Positions 35,644-45,497 of a DNA stretch of 64,000 nt are shown one piece after another. A program made the translations under genes and the position numbers. Source of the stretch: Hetaerina americana (taxonomy: Eukaryota > Arthropoda > Insecta > Odonata > Calopterygidae); assembly GCA_022747635.1 (NCBI GenBank), contig JAKTNV010000765.1, positions 1 through 64,000 of the forward strand. Reading direction: 5' to 3'. The notes under the pieces were generated by a model. That model was given only the letters and a program-made list of their open reading frames with translations. It was not told the origin of the DNA and did no database searches. Each line of letters opens with the position of its first letter. Within the stretch, counting starts at the first letter, position 1.

Positions 35644-38606
35644 ATTTAGATAATCATAGGAATAAGTCAATTAGGTTAGGAAATGGTGATTCGATTTTGG
35701 AAAAGCCGAGTTGGACAGCCAAATTTTGCGAACCAAATTCGATCAAGGAGGATGTAAATAGTGGAATAAAGAATTGTATAGAGAAAGGAAGGGAGATAAA
35801 CTCAGATGGGCCAGATGAAACATCTGCTCCTGGGTCGAGTTGGACAGCCAACATCCACCACCCATCTGAGGCGTTGGCAAAGATCAAGGATGAAGAAATC
35901 TACAGATCGAGGTGGACAGCCAACCTCTATCGATCTGGCCAATGCAATGGAGCTATCAGGAAAAGCTCTCCAGCTGAGCAGTGGAGACGGACGGCCGACC
36001 TCCACTGCAAAGCTGATATTTGCTGTCCAGCCGTTGATTTCGCCGAGCCGAGCGGGTCAGCCCGTCTCCGCCCATCAAATCAACCGCATATGGGGCAGAA
36101 GGCGCATTGGTCGACGGAGTCAGCTCCGCTCTGCCAATCCGTTAGGTCGGAAGAAAGCGAAAGGGTCAAGTCCTTGGTAGGATCGAACAGGCCAGCCTGT
36201 CTCCAGCCACCAAAGCAAGCAGAGAGTGAGAGAATGAGTGAGAGGCCTCAGAGCATCTCGTCGGTGCCACAAAGCCCGCCGAGACATGCGTGGAATGTAG
36301 ATTCTGCCCAGTCGCTTCACGCGGGCCGGAAATCAGAACAGGAGAGCGATTATGAGAAATTGCCTCAAGTACTGTTCACTCTGGATCGGTTGTGTTCCAA
36401 CAAAGGGACGGGCAGGAATGAGTCGAGTGAGAGTGTGACATACCCTGTAACCATTGAGGACAAACCTGATAGGCTGTGTCCGGTTCAGGGAGGGGGAGTC
36501 GGCGTGGAGTCCACGCCTAGAGTGAGTTTAGCGAGTGTGACGGCAGGGCTAGTAATCAATAAGGAGAAGAGCGAGTTTTGTTGTACCAGGGCTGCATATC
36601 TTGGATATCTGTTAGACGCAGAGGGAATTAGACCAGATCCGGAAAAGATAGCTCCAGTCGTGAATTATCCAGCACCATCTAACCTCAAGCAACTAAGACG
36701 ATTTCTTGGTATGATTGGATGGTACGCTCGGTTCATAAAGGACGATTCGGAAATCAAGCTTCCATTGGTCAAGTTATTGCACAAAGGTCAAGAGTGGGAA
36801 TGGACAGAGGAACAGCAGAAAGCGTTTGAGACATACAAAAGGGCCATTACGGAAGCCCCGGTCTTGGCAAGGCCGGACTTCTCTAAACCCTTCATCGTAC
36901 AAACTGATGCGAGTAGTGAAGCAATTGGAGGTGTTCTTTCTCAAGTGAATGAGGACGGAGAACATCCAATCGTTTATGTCAGCCGAGTTCTCACATCAGC
37001 TGAGAAAAACTATACGACGACAGAGAGAGAGTTATTAGCTATTCTATGGGCCATAAAAAAACTAAGGCCTTATTTAGAGGGCTACAAGTTCCTCGTGATC
37101 ACAGACCACTCCGCACTCCAATACCTGCGAAATCTCAAGGAACCTACGGGTAGGCTCGCGAGATGGGCGCTGGAGTTGCAGCAGTGGGACTTCGAGGTGG
37201 TGCATCGTCGAGGTAAAATCCATGATTTGCCTGATGCACTATCTCGTATGTACGAGCAACTTTCTGGCGAAGAGAAGATCGCTGAAATTACGGAAGTAAA
37301 GGATGAGGACTACCAACGCAGAGTCGAGGAAGTCAGCAAATATCCGGAGAGGTATAAAAATTGGAAGGTCGAAGCGGGCCACTTGTATCGTTACAAGTAC
37401 GATGAGCTGCTCGATCCAATCGCTGATTGTGAAGAGGGCTGGAAACTCGTGCTTCCAAAAGAATGTCGAGAGCGGGTCATAAGGGATGCCCATTGTGAAC
37501 CTTCATCGGGCCACCTCGGAGTGGAAAAGACGTTCGATCGAGTCGTACGAGATTACTATTGGAGAGGGGCCTATCACGACATTCACAACTTTGTGAGGCA
37601 ATGTCAGGAATGTCAACAGTTCAAAACGTCGCAGCAAGCGCCTCAGGGACTATTGGGTAAAAGAACGGTAGAGAGACCATGGAGCGTCGTAGCAGCAGAT
37701 CTCATGGAGTTTCCGCTTAGCAAAGCCAAGAACAAGTACTTAATAATCTTTCAGGACTTATTTTCAAGATGGGTGGAGCTAAAGGCGGTCAGAGCTGCTA
37801 CAGGGGCAAACGTGGTTAAAGCACTTGAGGAGCTTGTCCTATTTCGCTGGGGAACGCTGGAGTATCTCTTGACAGATAATGGAAAAGAGTTTGATAACAA
37901 ATGCGTAAGAGAAGAATTGGCAGAGTATGGAATAACGCATACAACAACGCCTCCATACCATTCTCAGGCAAACCCAGTGGAAAGATCCAATCGAACACTG
38001 AAGACGGCCATCGCGATGTTTGTAGAAATAGACCATAGAGATTGGGATCAGCATTTACACGAACTAAGGCATGCAGTCAACACCGCGAAGCAGGCCTCGA
38101 CTAAGATCTCGCCAGCCTACTTGAACTTCGGAAGGCATCCACTGCCAGTGAAGAGTTTGCGGCGCGAGCTTGAGAAGGGGGAAGGCATAGAGAGCAGATT
38201 GGATCCACAAGCGTGGAAAAAGAGGGCCGATAGGTTAGGCTTATTACGAGATCTAGTAGCCGAGAACATAGAGAAAGCTCAGGAAAAACAGGCGCGAGCG
38301 TATAATAAGGGTAGAAGAAACATCGAATTTAATGTAGGAGACCTAGTAATGCGTAGGACCCACCATCTGTCCAGTGGGATTGATAGGTTTTCAGCCAAGC
38401 TAGCCCCTAAATTTGAAGGACCGATCGAGATACTAAAAAAACTGTCTCCAACAGTTTATATCGTAGAAACGCGTTCCAATAAGCAAAACGCGAAAGTAGA
38501 TATTGGTGACTTGAAAAGATATATAGCACCAAGATCCACTCGTCAAAGTGGTGAGTCCTCCGAGCGCCAAGCCCACGGAGCACACTCTCAAAAAAATTCC
38601 TTATGA
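35538..38606 (+). CDS. pol: Pol polyprotein lacking protease and RT core, element 1
   Basis: An open frame of 1022 codons in the -1 frame from gag. Its first codon is TTG just after a stop, with no early ATG, so expression as a Gag-Pol fusion by frameshifting is expected. Residues 1-334 match no enzyme domain: there is no DTG/DSG protease motif and no YxDD box. From about 335 the RT thumb/connection begins (AGLVIN, YLGYLLD at 354-360, RRFLGMIGWY from 387). RNase H follows with D457, E498, D523 and D566. Integrase has an H652-H659-C689-C692 zinc site, then D721, D780 and E815 (34 residues between the last two), then a GPY/F-like module near 955-965. No chromodomain is seen. The frame is intact across the missing segment. 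Copy 2 differs at two residues. Confidence 0.9.
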   Translation: MQTSVYSAGKRTSGESPSPSGFPANQSVEHKPAELDLDNHRNKSIRLGNGDSILEKPSWTAKFCEPNSIKEDVNSGIKNCIEKGREINSDGPDETSAPGSSWTANIHHPSEALAKIKDEEIYRSRWTANLYRSGQCNGAIRKSSPAEQWRRTADLHCKADICCPAVDFAEPSGSARLRPSNQPHMGQKAHWSTESAPLCQSVRSEESERVKSLVGSNRPACLQPPKQAESERMSERPQSISSVPQSPPRHAWNVDSAQSLHAGRKSEQESDYEKLPQVLFTLDRLCSNKGTGRNESSESVTYPVTIEDKPDRLCPVQGGGVGVESTPRVSLASVTAGLVINKEKSEFCCTRAAYLGYLLDAEGIRPDPEKIAPVVNYPAPSNLKQLRRFLGMIGWYARFIKDDSEIKLPLVKLLHKGQEWEWTEEQQKAFETYKRAITEAPVLARPDFSKPFIVQTDASSEAIGGVLSQVNEDGEHPIVYVSRVLTSAEKNYTTTERELLAILWAIKKLRPYLEGYKFLVITDHSALQYLRNLKEPTGRLARWALELQQWDFEVVHRRGKIHDLPDALSRMYEQLSGEEKIAEITEVKDEDYQRRVEEVSKYPERYKNWKVEAGHLYRYKYDELLDPIADCEEGWKLVLPKECRERVIRDAHCEPSSGHLGVEKTFDRVVRDYYWRGAYHDIHNFVRQCQECQQFKTSQQAPQGLLGKRTVERPWSVVAADLMEFPLSKAKNKYLIIFQDLFSRWVELKAVRAATGANVVKALEELVLFRWGTLEYLLTDNGKEFDNKCVREELAEYGITHTTTPPYHSQANPVERSNRTLKTAIAMFVEIDHRDWDQHLHELRHAVNTAKQASTKISPAYLNFGRHPLPVKSLRRELEKGEGIESRLDPQAWKKRADRLGLLRDLVAENIEKAQEKQARAYNKGRRNIEFNVGDLVMRRTHHLSSGIDRFSAKLAPKFEGPIEILKKLSPTVYIVETRSNKQNAKVDIGDLKRYIAPRSTRQSGESSERQAHGAHSQKNSL
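35562..35608 (+). promoter_or_regulatory. Candidate -1 ribosomal frameshift site, gag/pol
   Basis: Within the gag/pol overlap, GGAAAAC (35562-35568, read G GAA AAC in the gag frame) is followed by a 6 nt spacer and a hairpin with a 7 bp GC-rich stem, GCGGGGA (35575-35581) with TCCCCGC (35602-35608). A -1 slip here enters the pol frame, which is open from 35538. The heptamer is near, not identical to, the classic XXXYYYZ form. The same arrangement is in copy 2 (47567-47613). Confidence 0.5.
35644..36535 (+). repeat. Repeat-bearing spacer replacing protease and RT core
   Basis: This part of pol contains six degenerate copies of a short motif around TGGACAGCCAACCTCCACC, near 35710, 35839, 35910, 35985, 36055 and 36187, spaced about 70 or 130 bp. 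In the pol frame they read SWTAN-like. In the gag frame they read GQP(T/V)S-like, and most differences between copies there are at third codon positions. The gag frame is now closed by several stops between 35641 and 35805 and at 36178. The segment ends where recognisable RT sequence resumes near 36535. Confidence 0.75.
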
Positions 38607-39115
38607 ATTTTGGTATTATGCAATAGGTCAGCATTGTGTGTTTGCCTCATGTTATCTTGTCTGTGTGTCAAAGTGAGCGATTTATTTTTCAATGATGTGA
38701 AAATCTCTGTCGGACATTATTGTTGTTATGGCACATAGCCCTTGAATTGTGGTGAATGAAAGTTTGCAAACGAGGTGTGATGTGTTTGAGCTGAGGACGT
38801 ACTGCCTTTTATAGAGTGAATTATCTGAGCGAGTGATGCTTTTGTTGAAATTTTGTGAGAAATTCCCTTGGAATGTATGAAAGATTCATGCCAAAAGTTT
38901 GTTCATACCAAATGTATTACTTGATGTTCATAGAGAATGTGGTTAAAATTAGAAAAAGTTGTGCTATCCATTTTCTATCCAATAGCTGAAGACAGAATCT
39001 CAAAACTGAGTGAACTACTGGTAGAAATCTGTGAAATTGTTGTTATTATATTGTGTTCATAGGTTTCAGTTGCAGGCTCGTTTGTAAGCGGTCCACTCGG
39101 ACGAGTGTCCGGCTT
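38607..39115 (+). other. 3' region between pol and polypurine tract, element 1
   Basis: About 510 bp of AT-rich sequence after the pol stop. I see no envelope gene and no open frame with signal peptide or membrane character on the plus strand. It appears identical in copy 2. Confidence 0.8.
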
Positions 39116-39125
39116 AGGGAGGGGG
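39116..39125 (+). other. Polypurine tract, element 1
   Basis: AGGGAGGGGG two bases before the 3' LTR, the usual position of the RNase H-resistant primer for plus-strand synthesis. Confidence 0.88.
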
Positions 39126-39127
39126 TA

Positions 39128-39850
39128 TGTGACGTTGTGCTTGGCGCAGCGTCACTTGCCCAGTTCGAATACGCGCGCCCCTCTCGCGAGCCGTAGAACG
39201 GCGGGGCGCTATTTGTGGGCGCCGACAATGTATGTAAGAAAAAAACAAGAGCGGGGCGCGCCGCGCGCGGAGAGTGCCGGCCAACACGTGGTAAGGAGAG
39301 TTCGTTGTGAGATGCCCGAGAGAGAAGGTCGTGTGCTATCATCGTCGAGTCACCGACAGCCTGCGAACACCGGGGGTGCGCGTGCCAGCAACCGACCTCG
39401 CCGTGTGGGCCCACCGCAGGCCCCGACCGGAACATCGGGAGCCAGCAGTCGACAGCGAGGCGGCCATCTTCGGCTGCAGCAGAGCGGCCACCCAACATCG
39501 TGGCCCAGCAGGCGTCGGCACCGCGCGTCATGTTTGCTTGGGAGCGCCCACACCTTTTCTTGTGATAATAAATAGTTCTTGTGAAGTTTACTCGTCGTAG
39601 TCCATTTTTATGCGCTTCCTTGCGCCCCTCGTGATTTCAGCTGAAGAGCCGCTGCCCACCCCGGGGCACATAAAAGGTAAGCGAGCCCTCCCCTGGGACG
39701 AGGAGTGTGATGGGCCAGGTGACAGCCAGCGGCGTGACTCTGCGGCTAGCCATGCGGCTAGCCTGGCGCCCTCAAAACAAGTAGAGTCGCGGCCTCCCTT
39801 GTCTCGCGGTATCGGGGAAAATTTATCTATGAATTAAATACCGCGTCACA
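39128..39850 (+). repeat. 3' LTR of element 1 (723 bp)
   Basis: Matches the 5' LTR nearly base for base. It has A at 39481, T at 39616 and G at 39814 where both left LTRs have C, C and T. The right LTR of element 2 has the same three states. Private changes lie at 39581 (G for A) and 39598 (T for G). Confidence 0.95.
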
Positions 39851-39854
39851 TGTT
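39851..39854. other. Target-site duplication TGTT, right of element 1
   Basis: The second copy of the 4 bp duplication, after which the satellite resumes as TCAAATTAGAAAGAC. Confidence 0.9.
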
Positions 39855-42800
39855 TCAAATTAGAAAGACACACTTGGAGTCAATTAGGCAGGGGTGGGGG
39901 AATTTGAACTTTTCATTGGTTAATTGAGAGAAGTAAAACTTTCAAAAAATGGAACAAAAGCCTTAGAAACGCCCAGAACATTGGTTCTTGAAACAAAAGA
40001 ATGCCATTTTACGCAATATTAATGGATATGTGTCCTCTTTGTCATAAACAAAAAAACTTTAAACAAAGCATTTTTTGTCGTTTTTCTTGATTTTGACAGG
40101 GATTCATTGGTCTCTTTTCGTTTGATTGTCGACAATGAACAACAATCAGGACCAAGGAATCACATATGTTAGACTTGTTTCAATTGAGAATGCCACATTT
40201 GAAGTCAATTAAGGAGGGGTGGGGGAAATTGGCACTTCTCATTGGTTAATTGAGAGAAGTAAAACTTTCAAAAAATGGAACAAAAGCCTTAGAAACGCCC
40301 AGAACATTGGTTCTTGAAACAAAAGAATGCCGTTTTACGCAATATTAATGGATATGTGTCCTCTTTGTCATAAACAAAAAAACTTTAAACAAAGCATTTT
40401 TTGTCGTTTTTCTTGATTTTGACAGGGATTCATTGGTCTCTTTTCGTTTGATTGTCGACAATGAACAACAATCAGGACCAAGGAATCACATATGTTAGAC
40501 TTGTTTCAATTGAGAATGCCACATTTGAAGTCAATAAGGGAGGGGTGGGGGAAATTGGCACTTCTCATTGGTTAATTGAGAGAAGTAAAACTTTCAAAAA
40601 ATGGAACAAAAGCCTTAGAAACGCCCAGAACATTGGTTCTTGAAACAAAAGAATGCCGTTTTACGCAATATTAATGGATATGTGTCCTCTTTGTCATAAA
40701 GAAAAAAACTTTAAACAAAGCATTTTTTGTCGTTTTTCTTGATTTTGACAGGGATTCATTGGTCTCCTTTCGTTTGATTGTCGACAATGAACAACAATCA
40801 GGACCAAGGAATCACATATGTTAGACTTGTTTCAATTGAGAATGCCACATTTGAAGTCAATAAGGGAGGGGTGGGGGAAATTGGCACTTCTCATTGGTTA
40901 ATTGAGAGAAGTAAAACTTTCAAAAAATGGAACAAAAGCCTTAGAAACGCCCAGAACATTGGTTCTTGAAACAAAAGAATGCCGTTTTACGCAATATTAA
41001 TGGATATGTGTCCTCTTTGTCATAAACAAAAAAACTTTAAACAAAGCATTTTTTGTCGTTTTTCTTGATTTTGACAGGGATTCATTGGTCTCTTTTCGTT
41101 TGATTGTCGACAATGAACAACAATCAGGACCAAGGAATCACATATGTTAGACTTGTTTCAATTGAGAATGCCACATTTGAAGTCAATTAAGGAGGGGTGG
41201 GGGAAATTGGCACTTCTCATTGGTTAATTGAGAGAAGTAAAACTTTCAAAAAATGGAACAAAAGCCTTAGAAACGCCCAGAACATTGGTTCTTGAAACAA
41301 AAGAATGCCGTTTTACGCAATATTAATGGATATGTGTCCTCTTTGTCATAAAGAAAAAAACTTTAAACAAAGCATTTTTTGTCGTTTTTCTTGATTTTGT
41401 CAGTGATTCATTGGTCTCTTTTCGTTTGATTGTCGACAATGAACAACAATCAGGACCAAGGAATCACATATGTTAGACTTGTTTCAATTGAGAATGCCAC
41501 ATTTGTAGTCAATTAGGGAGGGGTGGGGGAAATTGGCACTTCTCATTGGTTAATTGAGAGAAGTAAAACTTTCAAAAAATGGAACAAAAGCCTTAGAAAC
41601 GCCCAAAACATTGGTTCTTGAAACAAAAGAATGCCGTTTTACGCAATATTAATGGATATGTGTCCTCTTTGTCATAAACAAAAAAACTTTAAACAAAGCA
41701 TTTTTTGTCGTTTTTCTTGATTTTGACAGGGATTCATTGGTCTCTTTTCGTTTGATTGTCGACAATGAACAACAATCAGGACCAAGGAATCACATATGTT
41801 AGACTTGTTTCAATTGAGAATGCCACATTTGAAGTCAATTAGGGAGGGGTGGGGGAAATTGGCACTTCTCATTGGTTAATTGAGAGAAGTAAAACTTTCA
41901 AAAAATGGAACAAAAGCCTTAGAAACGCCCAGAACGTTGGTTCTTGAAACAAAAGAATGCCGTTTTACGCAATATTAATGGATATGTGTCCTCTTTGTCA
42001 TAAACAAAAAAACTTTAAACAAAGCATTTTTTGTCGTTTTTCTTGATTTTGTCAGTGATTCATTGGTCTCTTTTCGTTTGATTGTCGACAATGAACAACA
42101 ATCAGGACCAAGGAATCACATATGTTAGACTTGTTTCAATTGAGAATGCCACATTTGAAGTCAATTAGGGAGGGGTGGGGGAAATTGGCACTTCTCATTG
42201 GTTAATTGAGAGAAGTAAAACTTTCAAAAAATGGAACAAAAGCCTTAGAAACGCCCAGAACATTGGTTCTTGAAACAAAAGAATGCCGTTTTACGCAATA
42301 TTAATGGATATGTGTCCTCTTTGTCATAAAGAAAAAAACTTTAAACAAAGCATTTTTTGTCGTTTTTCTTGATTTTGTCAGTGATTCATTGGACTCTTTT
42401 GGTTTGATTGTCGACAATGAACAACAATCAGGACCAAGGAATCACATATGTTAGACTTGTTTCAATTGAGAATGCCACATTTGTAGTCAATTAGGGAGGG
42501 GTGGGGGAAATTGGCACTTCTCATTGGTTAATTGAGAGAAGTAAAACTTTCAAAAAATGGAACAAAAGCCTTAGAAACGCCCAAAACATTGGTTCTTGAA
42601 ACAAAAGAATGCCGTTTTACGCAATATTAATGGATATGTGTCCTCTTTGTCATAAAGAAAAAAACTTTAAACAAAGCATTTTTTGTCGTTTTTCTTGATT
42701 TTGACAGGGATTCATTGGTCTCTTTTCGTTTGATTGTCGACAATGAACAACAATCAGGACCAAGGAATCACATATGTTAGACTTGTTTCAATTGAGAATG

Positions 42801-44096
42801 CCACATTTGAAGTCAATTAGGGAGGGGTGGGGGAAATTGGCACTTCTCATTGGTTAATTGAGAGAAGTAAAACCTTCAAAAAATGGAACAAAAGCCTTAG
42901 AAACGCCCAGAACATTGGTTCTTGAAACAAAAGAATGCCGTTTTACGCAATATTAATGGATATGTGTCCTCTTTGTCATAAACAAAAAAACTTTAAACAA
43001 AGCATTTTTTGTCGTTTTTCTTGATTTTGTCAGTGATTCATTGGACTCTTTTGGTTTGATTGTCGACAATGAACAACAATCACCAAGGACCAAGGAATCA
43101 CATATGTTAGACTTGTTTCAATTGAGAATGCCACATTTGAAGTCAATTAGGGAGGGGTGGGGGAAATTGGCACTTCTCATTGGTTAATTGAGAGAAGTAA
43201 AACTTTGAAAAAAATGGAACAAAAGCCTTAGAAACGCCCAGAACGTTGGTTCTTGAAACAAAAGAATGCCGTTTTACGCAATATTAATGGATATGTGTCC
43301 TCTTTGTCATAAAGAAAAAAACTTTAAACAAAGCATTTTTTGTCGTTTTTCTTGATTTTGACAGGGATTCATTGGTCTCTTTTGGTTTGATTGTCGACAA
43401 TGAACAACAATCAGGACCAAGGAATCACATATGTTAGACTTGTTTCAATTGAGAATGCCACATTTGAAGTCAATTAGGGAGGGGTGGGGGAAATTGGCAC
43501 TTCTCATTGGTTAATTGAGAGAAGTAAAACTTTCAAAAAATGGAACAAAAGCCTTAGAAACGCCCAGAACGTTGGTTCTTGAAACAAAAGAATGCCGTTT
43601 TACGCAATATTAATGGATATGTGTCCTCTTTGTCAATAACAAAAAAACTTTAAACAAAGCATTTTTTGTCGTTTTTCTTGATTTTGTCAGTGATTCATTG
43701 GACTCTTTTGGTTTGATTGTCGACAGTGAACAACAATCAGGACCAAGGAATCACATATGTTAGACTTGTTTCAATTGAGAATGCCACATTTGTATTCAAT
43801 TAGGGAGGGATGGGGGGAATTGGCACTTTTCATTGGTTAATTGAGAGAAGTAAAACTTTCAAAAAATGGAACAAAAGCCTTAGAAACGCCCAGAACATTG
43901 GTTCTTGAAACAAAAGAATGCCGTTTTACGCAATATTAATGGATATGTGTCCTCTTTGTCATAAACAAAAAAACTTTAAACAAAGCATTTTTTGTAGTTT
44001 TTATCGATTTTGACAGGGCTTCATACGTCTCTTTTGGTTTGATTGTCGACAATGAACAACAATCAAGACCAAGGAATCACATATGTTAGACTTGTT
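39855..44096. repeat. Satellite array, subfamily B, between the elements
   Basis: About 13 head-to-tail B monomers separate the two elements. The first has rare variants CTTGGAGTC and GGGAATTTGAAC, which recur right of element 2. Common local variants are GGGAGGGGTGGGGGAAATTGG, CACTTCTCATTGG and CATAAAGAAAAAAAC. The last monomer repeats the rare variants seen left of element 1, and the last four bases (44093-44096) are the left target duplication of element 2. No genes were seen; open frames near 40452 and 40778 are the same satellite phase one monomer apart. Confidence 0.95.
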
Positions 44097-44819
44097 TGTG
44101 ACGTTGTGCTTGGCGCAGCGTCACTTGCCCAGTTCGAATACGCGCGCCCCTCTCGCGAGCCGTAGAACGGCGGGGCGCTATTTGTGGGCGCCGACAATGT
44201 ATGTAAGAAAAAAACAAGAGCGGGGCGCGTCGCGCGCGGAGAGTGCCGGCCAACACGTGGTAAGGAGAGTTCGTTGTGAGATGCCCGAGAGAGAAGGTCG
44301 TGTGCTATCATCGTCGAGTCACCGACAGCCTGCGAACACCGGGGGTGCGCGTGCCAGCAACCGACCTCGCCGTGTGGGCCCACCGCAGGCCCCGACCGGA
44401 ACATCGGGAGCCAGCAGTCGACAGCGAGGCGGCCATCTTCGGCTGCAGCCGAGCGGCCACCCAACATCGTGGCCCAGCAGGCGTCGGCACCGCGCGTCAT
44501 GTTTGCTTGGGAGCGCCCACACCTTTTCTTGTGATAATAAATAGTTCTTATGAAGTTTACTCGTCGGAGTCCATTTTTATGCGCCTCCTTGCGCCCCTCG
44601 TGATTTCAGCTGAAGAGCCGCTGCCCACCCCGGGGCACATAAAAGGTAAGCGAGCCCTCCCCTGGGACGAGGAGTGTGATGGGCCAGGTGACAGCCAGCG
44701 GCGTGACTCTGCGGCTAGCCATGCGGCTAGCCTGGCGCCCTCAAAACAAGTAGAGTCGCGGCCTCCCTTGTCTCGCGGTATCTGGGAAAATTTATCTATG
44801 AATTAAATACCGCGTCACA
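44097..44819 (+). repeat. 5' LTR of element 2 (723 bp)
   Basis: TGTGACG...CGTCACA ends. It shares C at 44450, C at 44585 and T at 44783 with the left LTR of element 1, against both right LTRs. One private change lies at 44230 (T for C). AATAAA lies at 44536-44541. Confidence 0.95.
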
Positions 44820-44821
44820 AA

Positions 44822-44839
44822 TGGCGCCCAACGTGGGGC
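44822..44839 (+). other. Primer-binding site, tRNA-Lys type, element 2
   Basis: The same perfect 18 nt tRNA-Lys complement as in copy 1, two bases after the LTR. Confidence 0.9.
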
Positions 44840-45497
44840 AGCCTTTCTATTGTTGTGCGAGAAAAGTGACAATTATATTTCGAGAGTGCGCATGAGGCGC
44901 GAGTGTAAAATGGCGTCGCGTCGGCCTTGACGAGGCAACAATGGTGTGAAGGAGAGCGAGCGGAGTGATACCAGCATGGTGTGCAAAGCGTGTGTGTGAG
45001 CGGGAACGATGCGTGATTAACATCGCGCGAGCGCCAGTTATTACATACAGCTCTTTCGCGAGCGGTATACAATTTTTCTATTTGATTTATAAACTAGTCC
45101 TTTTTTTTCGCTATACATTTTCATGAAATAAAAAAATTTAAAATTCTTTGTGAGGGAAGCAGTAAATAAGAGATTATAATTTCTACTCAATCTTTTGTAC
45201 TTGAATGTGGTTTGTGCGGTTGCTTTGAGTGGTTGCTTGGCGTTGAGGGTGGGATGAAAGCTGTGAACATTCCCGAGGCGACTTGTTTCCAGTTAAGTTC
45301 GGAGGGACGATCGGTTTCTAAGATTAACTACTATTATTGGCTTGAGGGAAGCTCCGTGCGTAGCCACGTATCCCCAGAGTGGCAGAGGATCCTTTGAAAA
45401 GAGGAAGTGGAGTTTGTAATTTTTGAATTTTAAGGTTAGGTGGGGCAAATCCTTTAATTATTCAATAGGTTAAGAATTTTCTTCTTCCTAATTTACA
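44840..45497 (+). other. Leader between primer site and gag, element 2
   Basis: Appears identical to the leader of copy 1, including the small upstream frame starting at ATG 45254. No recognised function beyond leader. Confidence 0.7.

Larger units (their letters stand above)
32091..39850 (+). mobile_element. Ty3/gypsy-type LTR retrotransposon, copy 1
   Basis: A complete-looking 7760 bp element in the order LTR, tRNA-Lys primer site, leader, gag, pol, 3' region, polypurine tract, LTR. RNase H followed by integrase in pol is the Ty3/gypsy order (Metaviridae), not Ty1/copia. No envelope frame follows pol. The protease and the RT catalytic core are missing, so it could not reverse transcribe itself unaided. 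It sits in subfamily B satellite with 4 bp target duplications. Its composition (GC-rich LTRs, mixed-composition genes) contrasts with the AT-rich satellite. Copy 2 lies about 12.0 kb to the right. Confidence 0.95.

Noticed and set aside
35654..35887. A protease-like DPGADVS string in a minus-strand frame
   Set aside because: It is on the wrong strand for the element, has Pro in place of the catalytic-loop Thr/Ser, and has no flanking protease pattern. Chance.
35806..36180. A separate 124-codon gene in the gag frame inside pol
   Set aside because: It is bounded by stops, two of the six repeat motifs fall outside it, and no domain is recognisable. It is treated as a relic frame in the spacer.
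38607..39127. A possible envelope gene after pol
   Set aside because: No plus-strand frame of useful length, signal peptide or membrane segment is present in the 0.5 kb before the 3' LTR.
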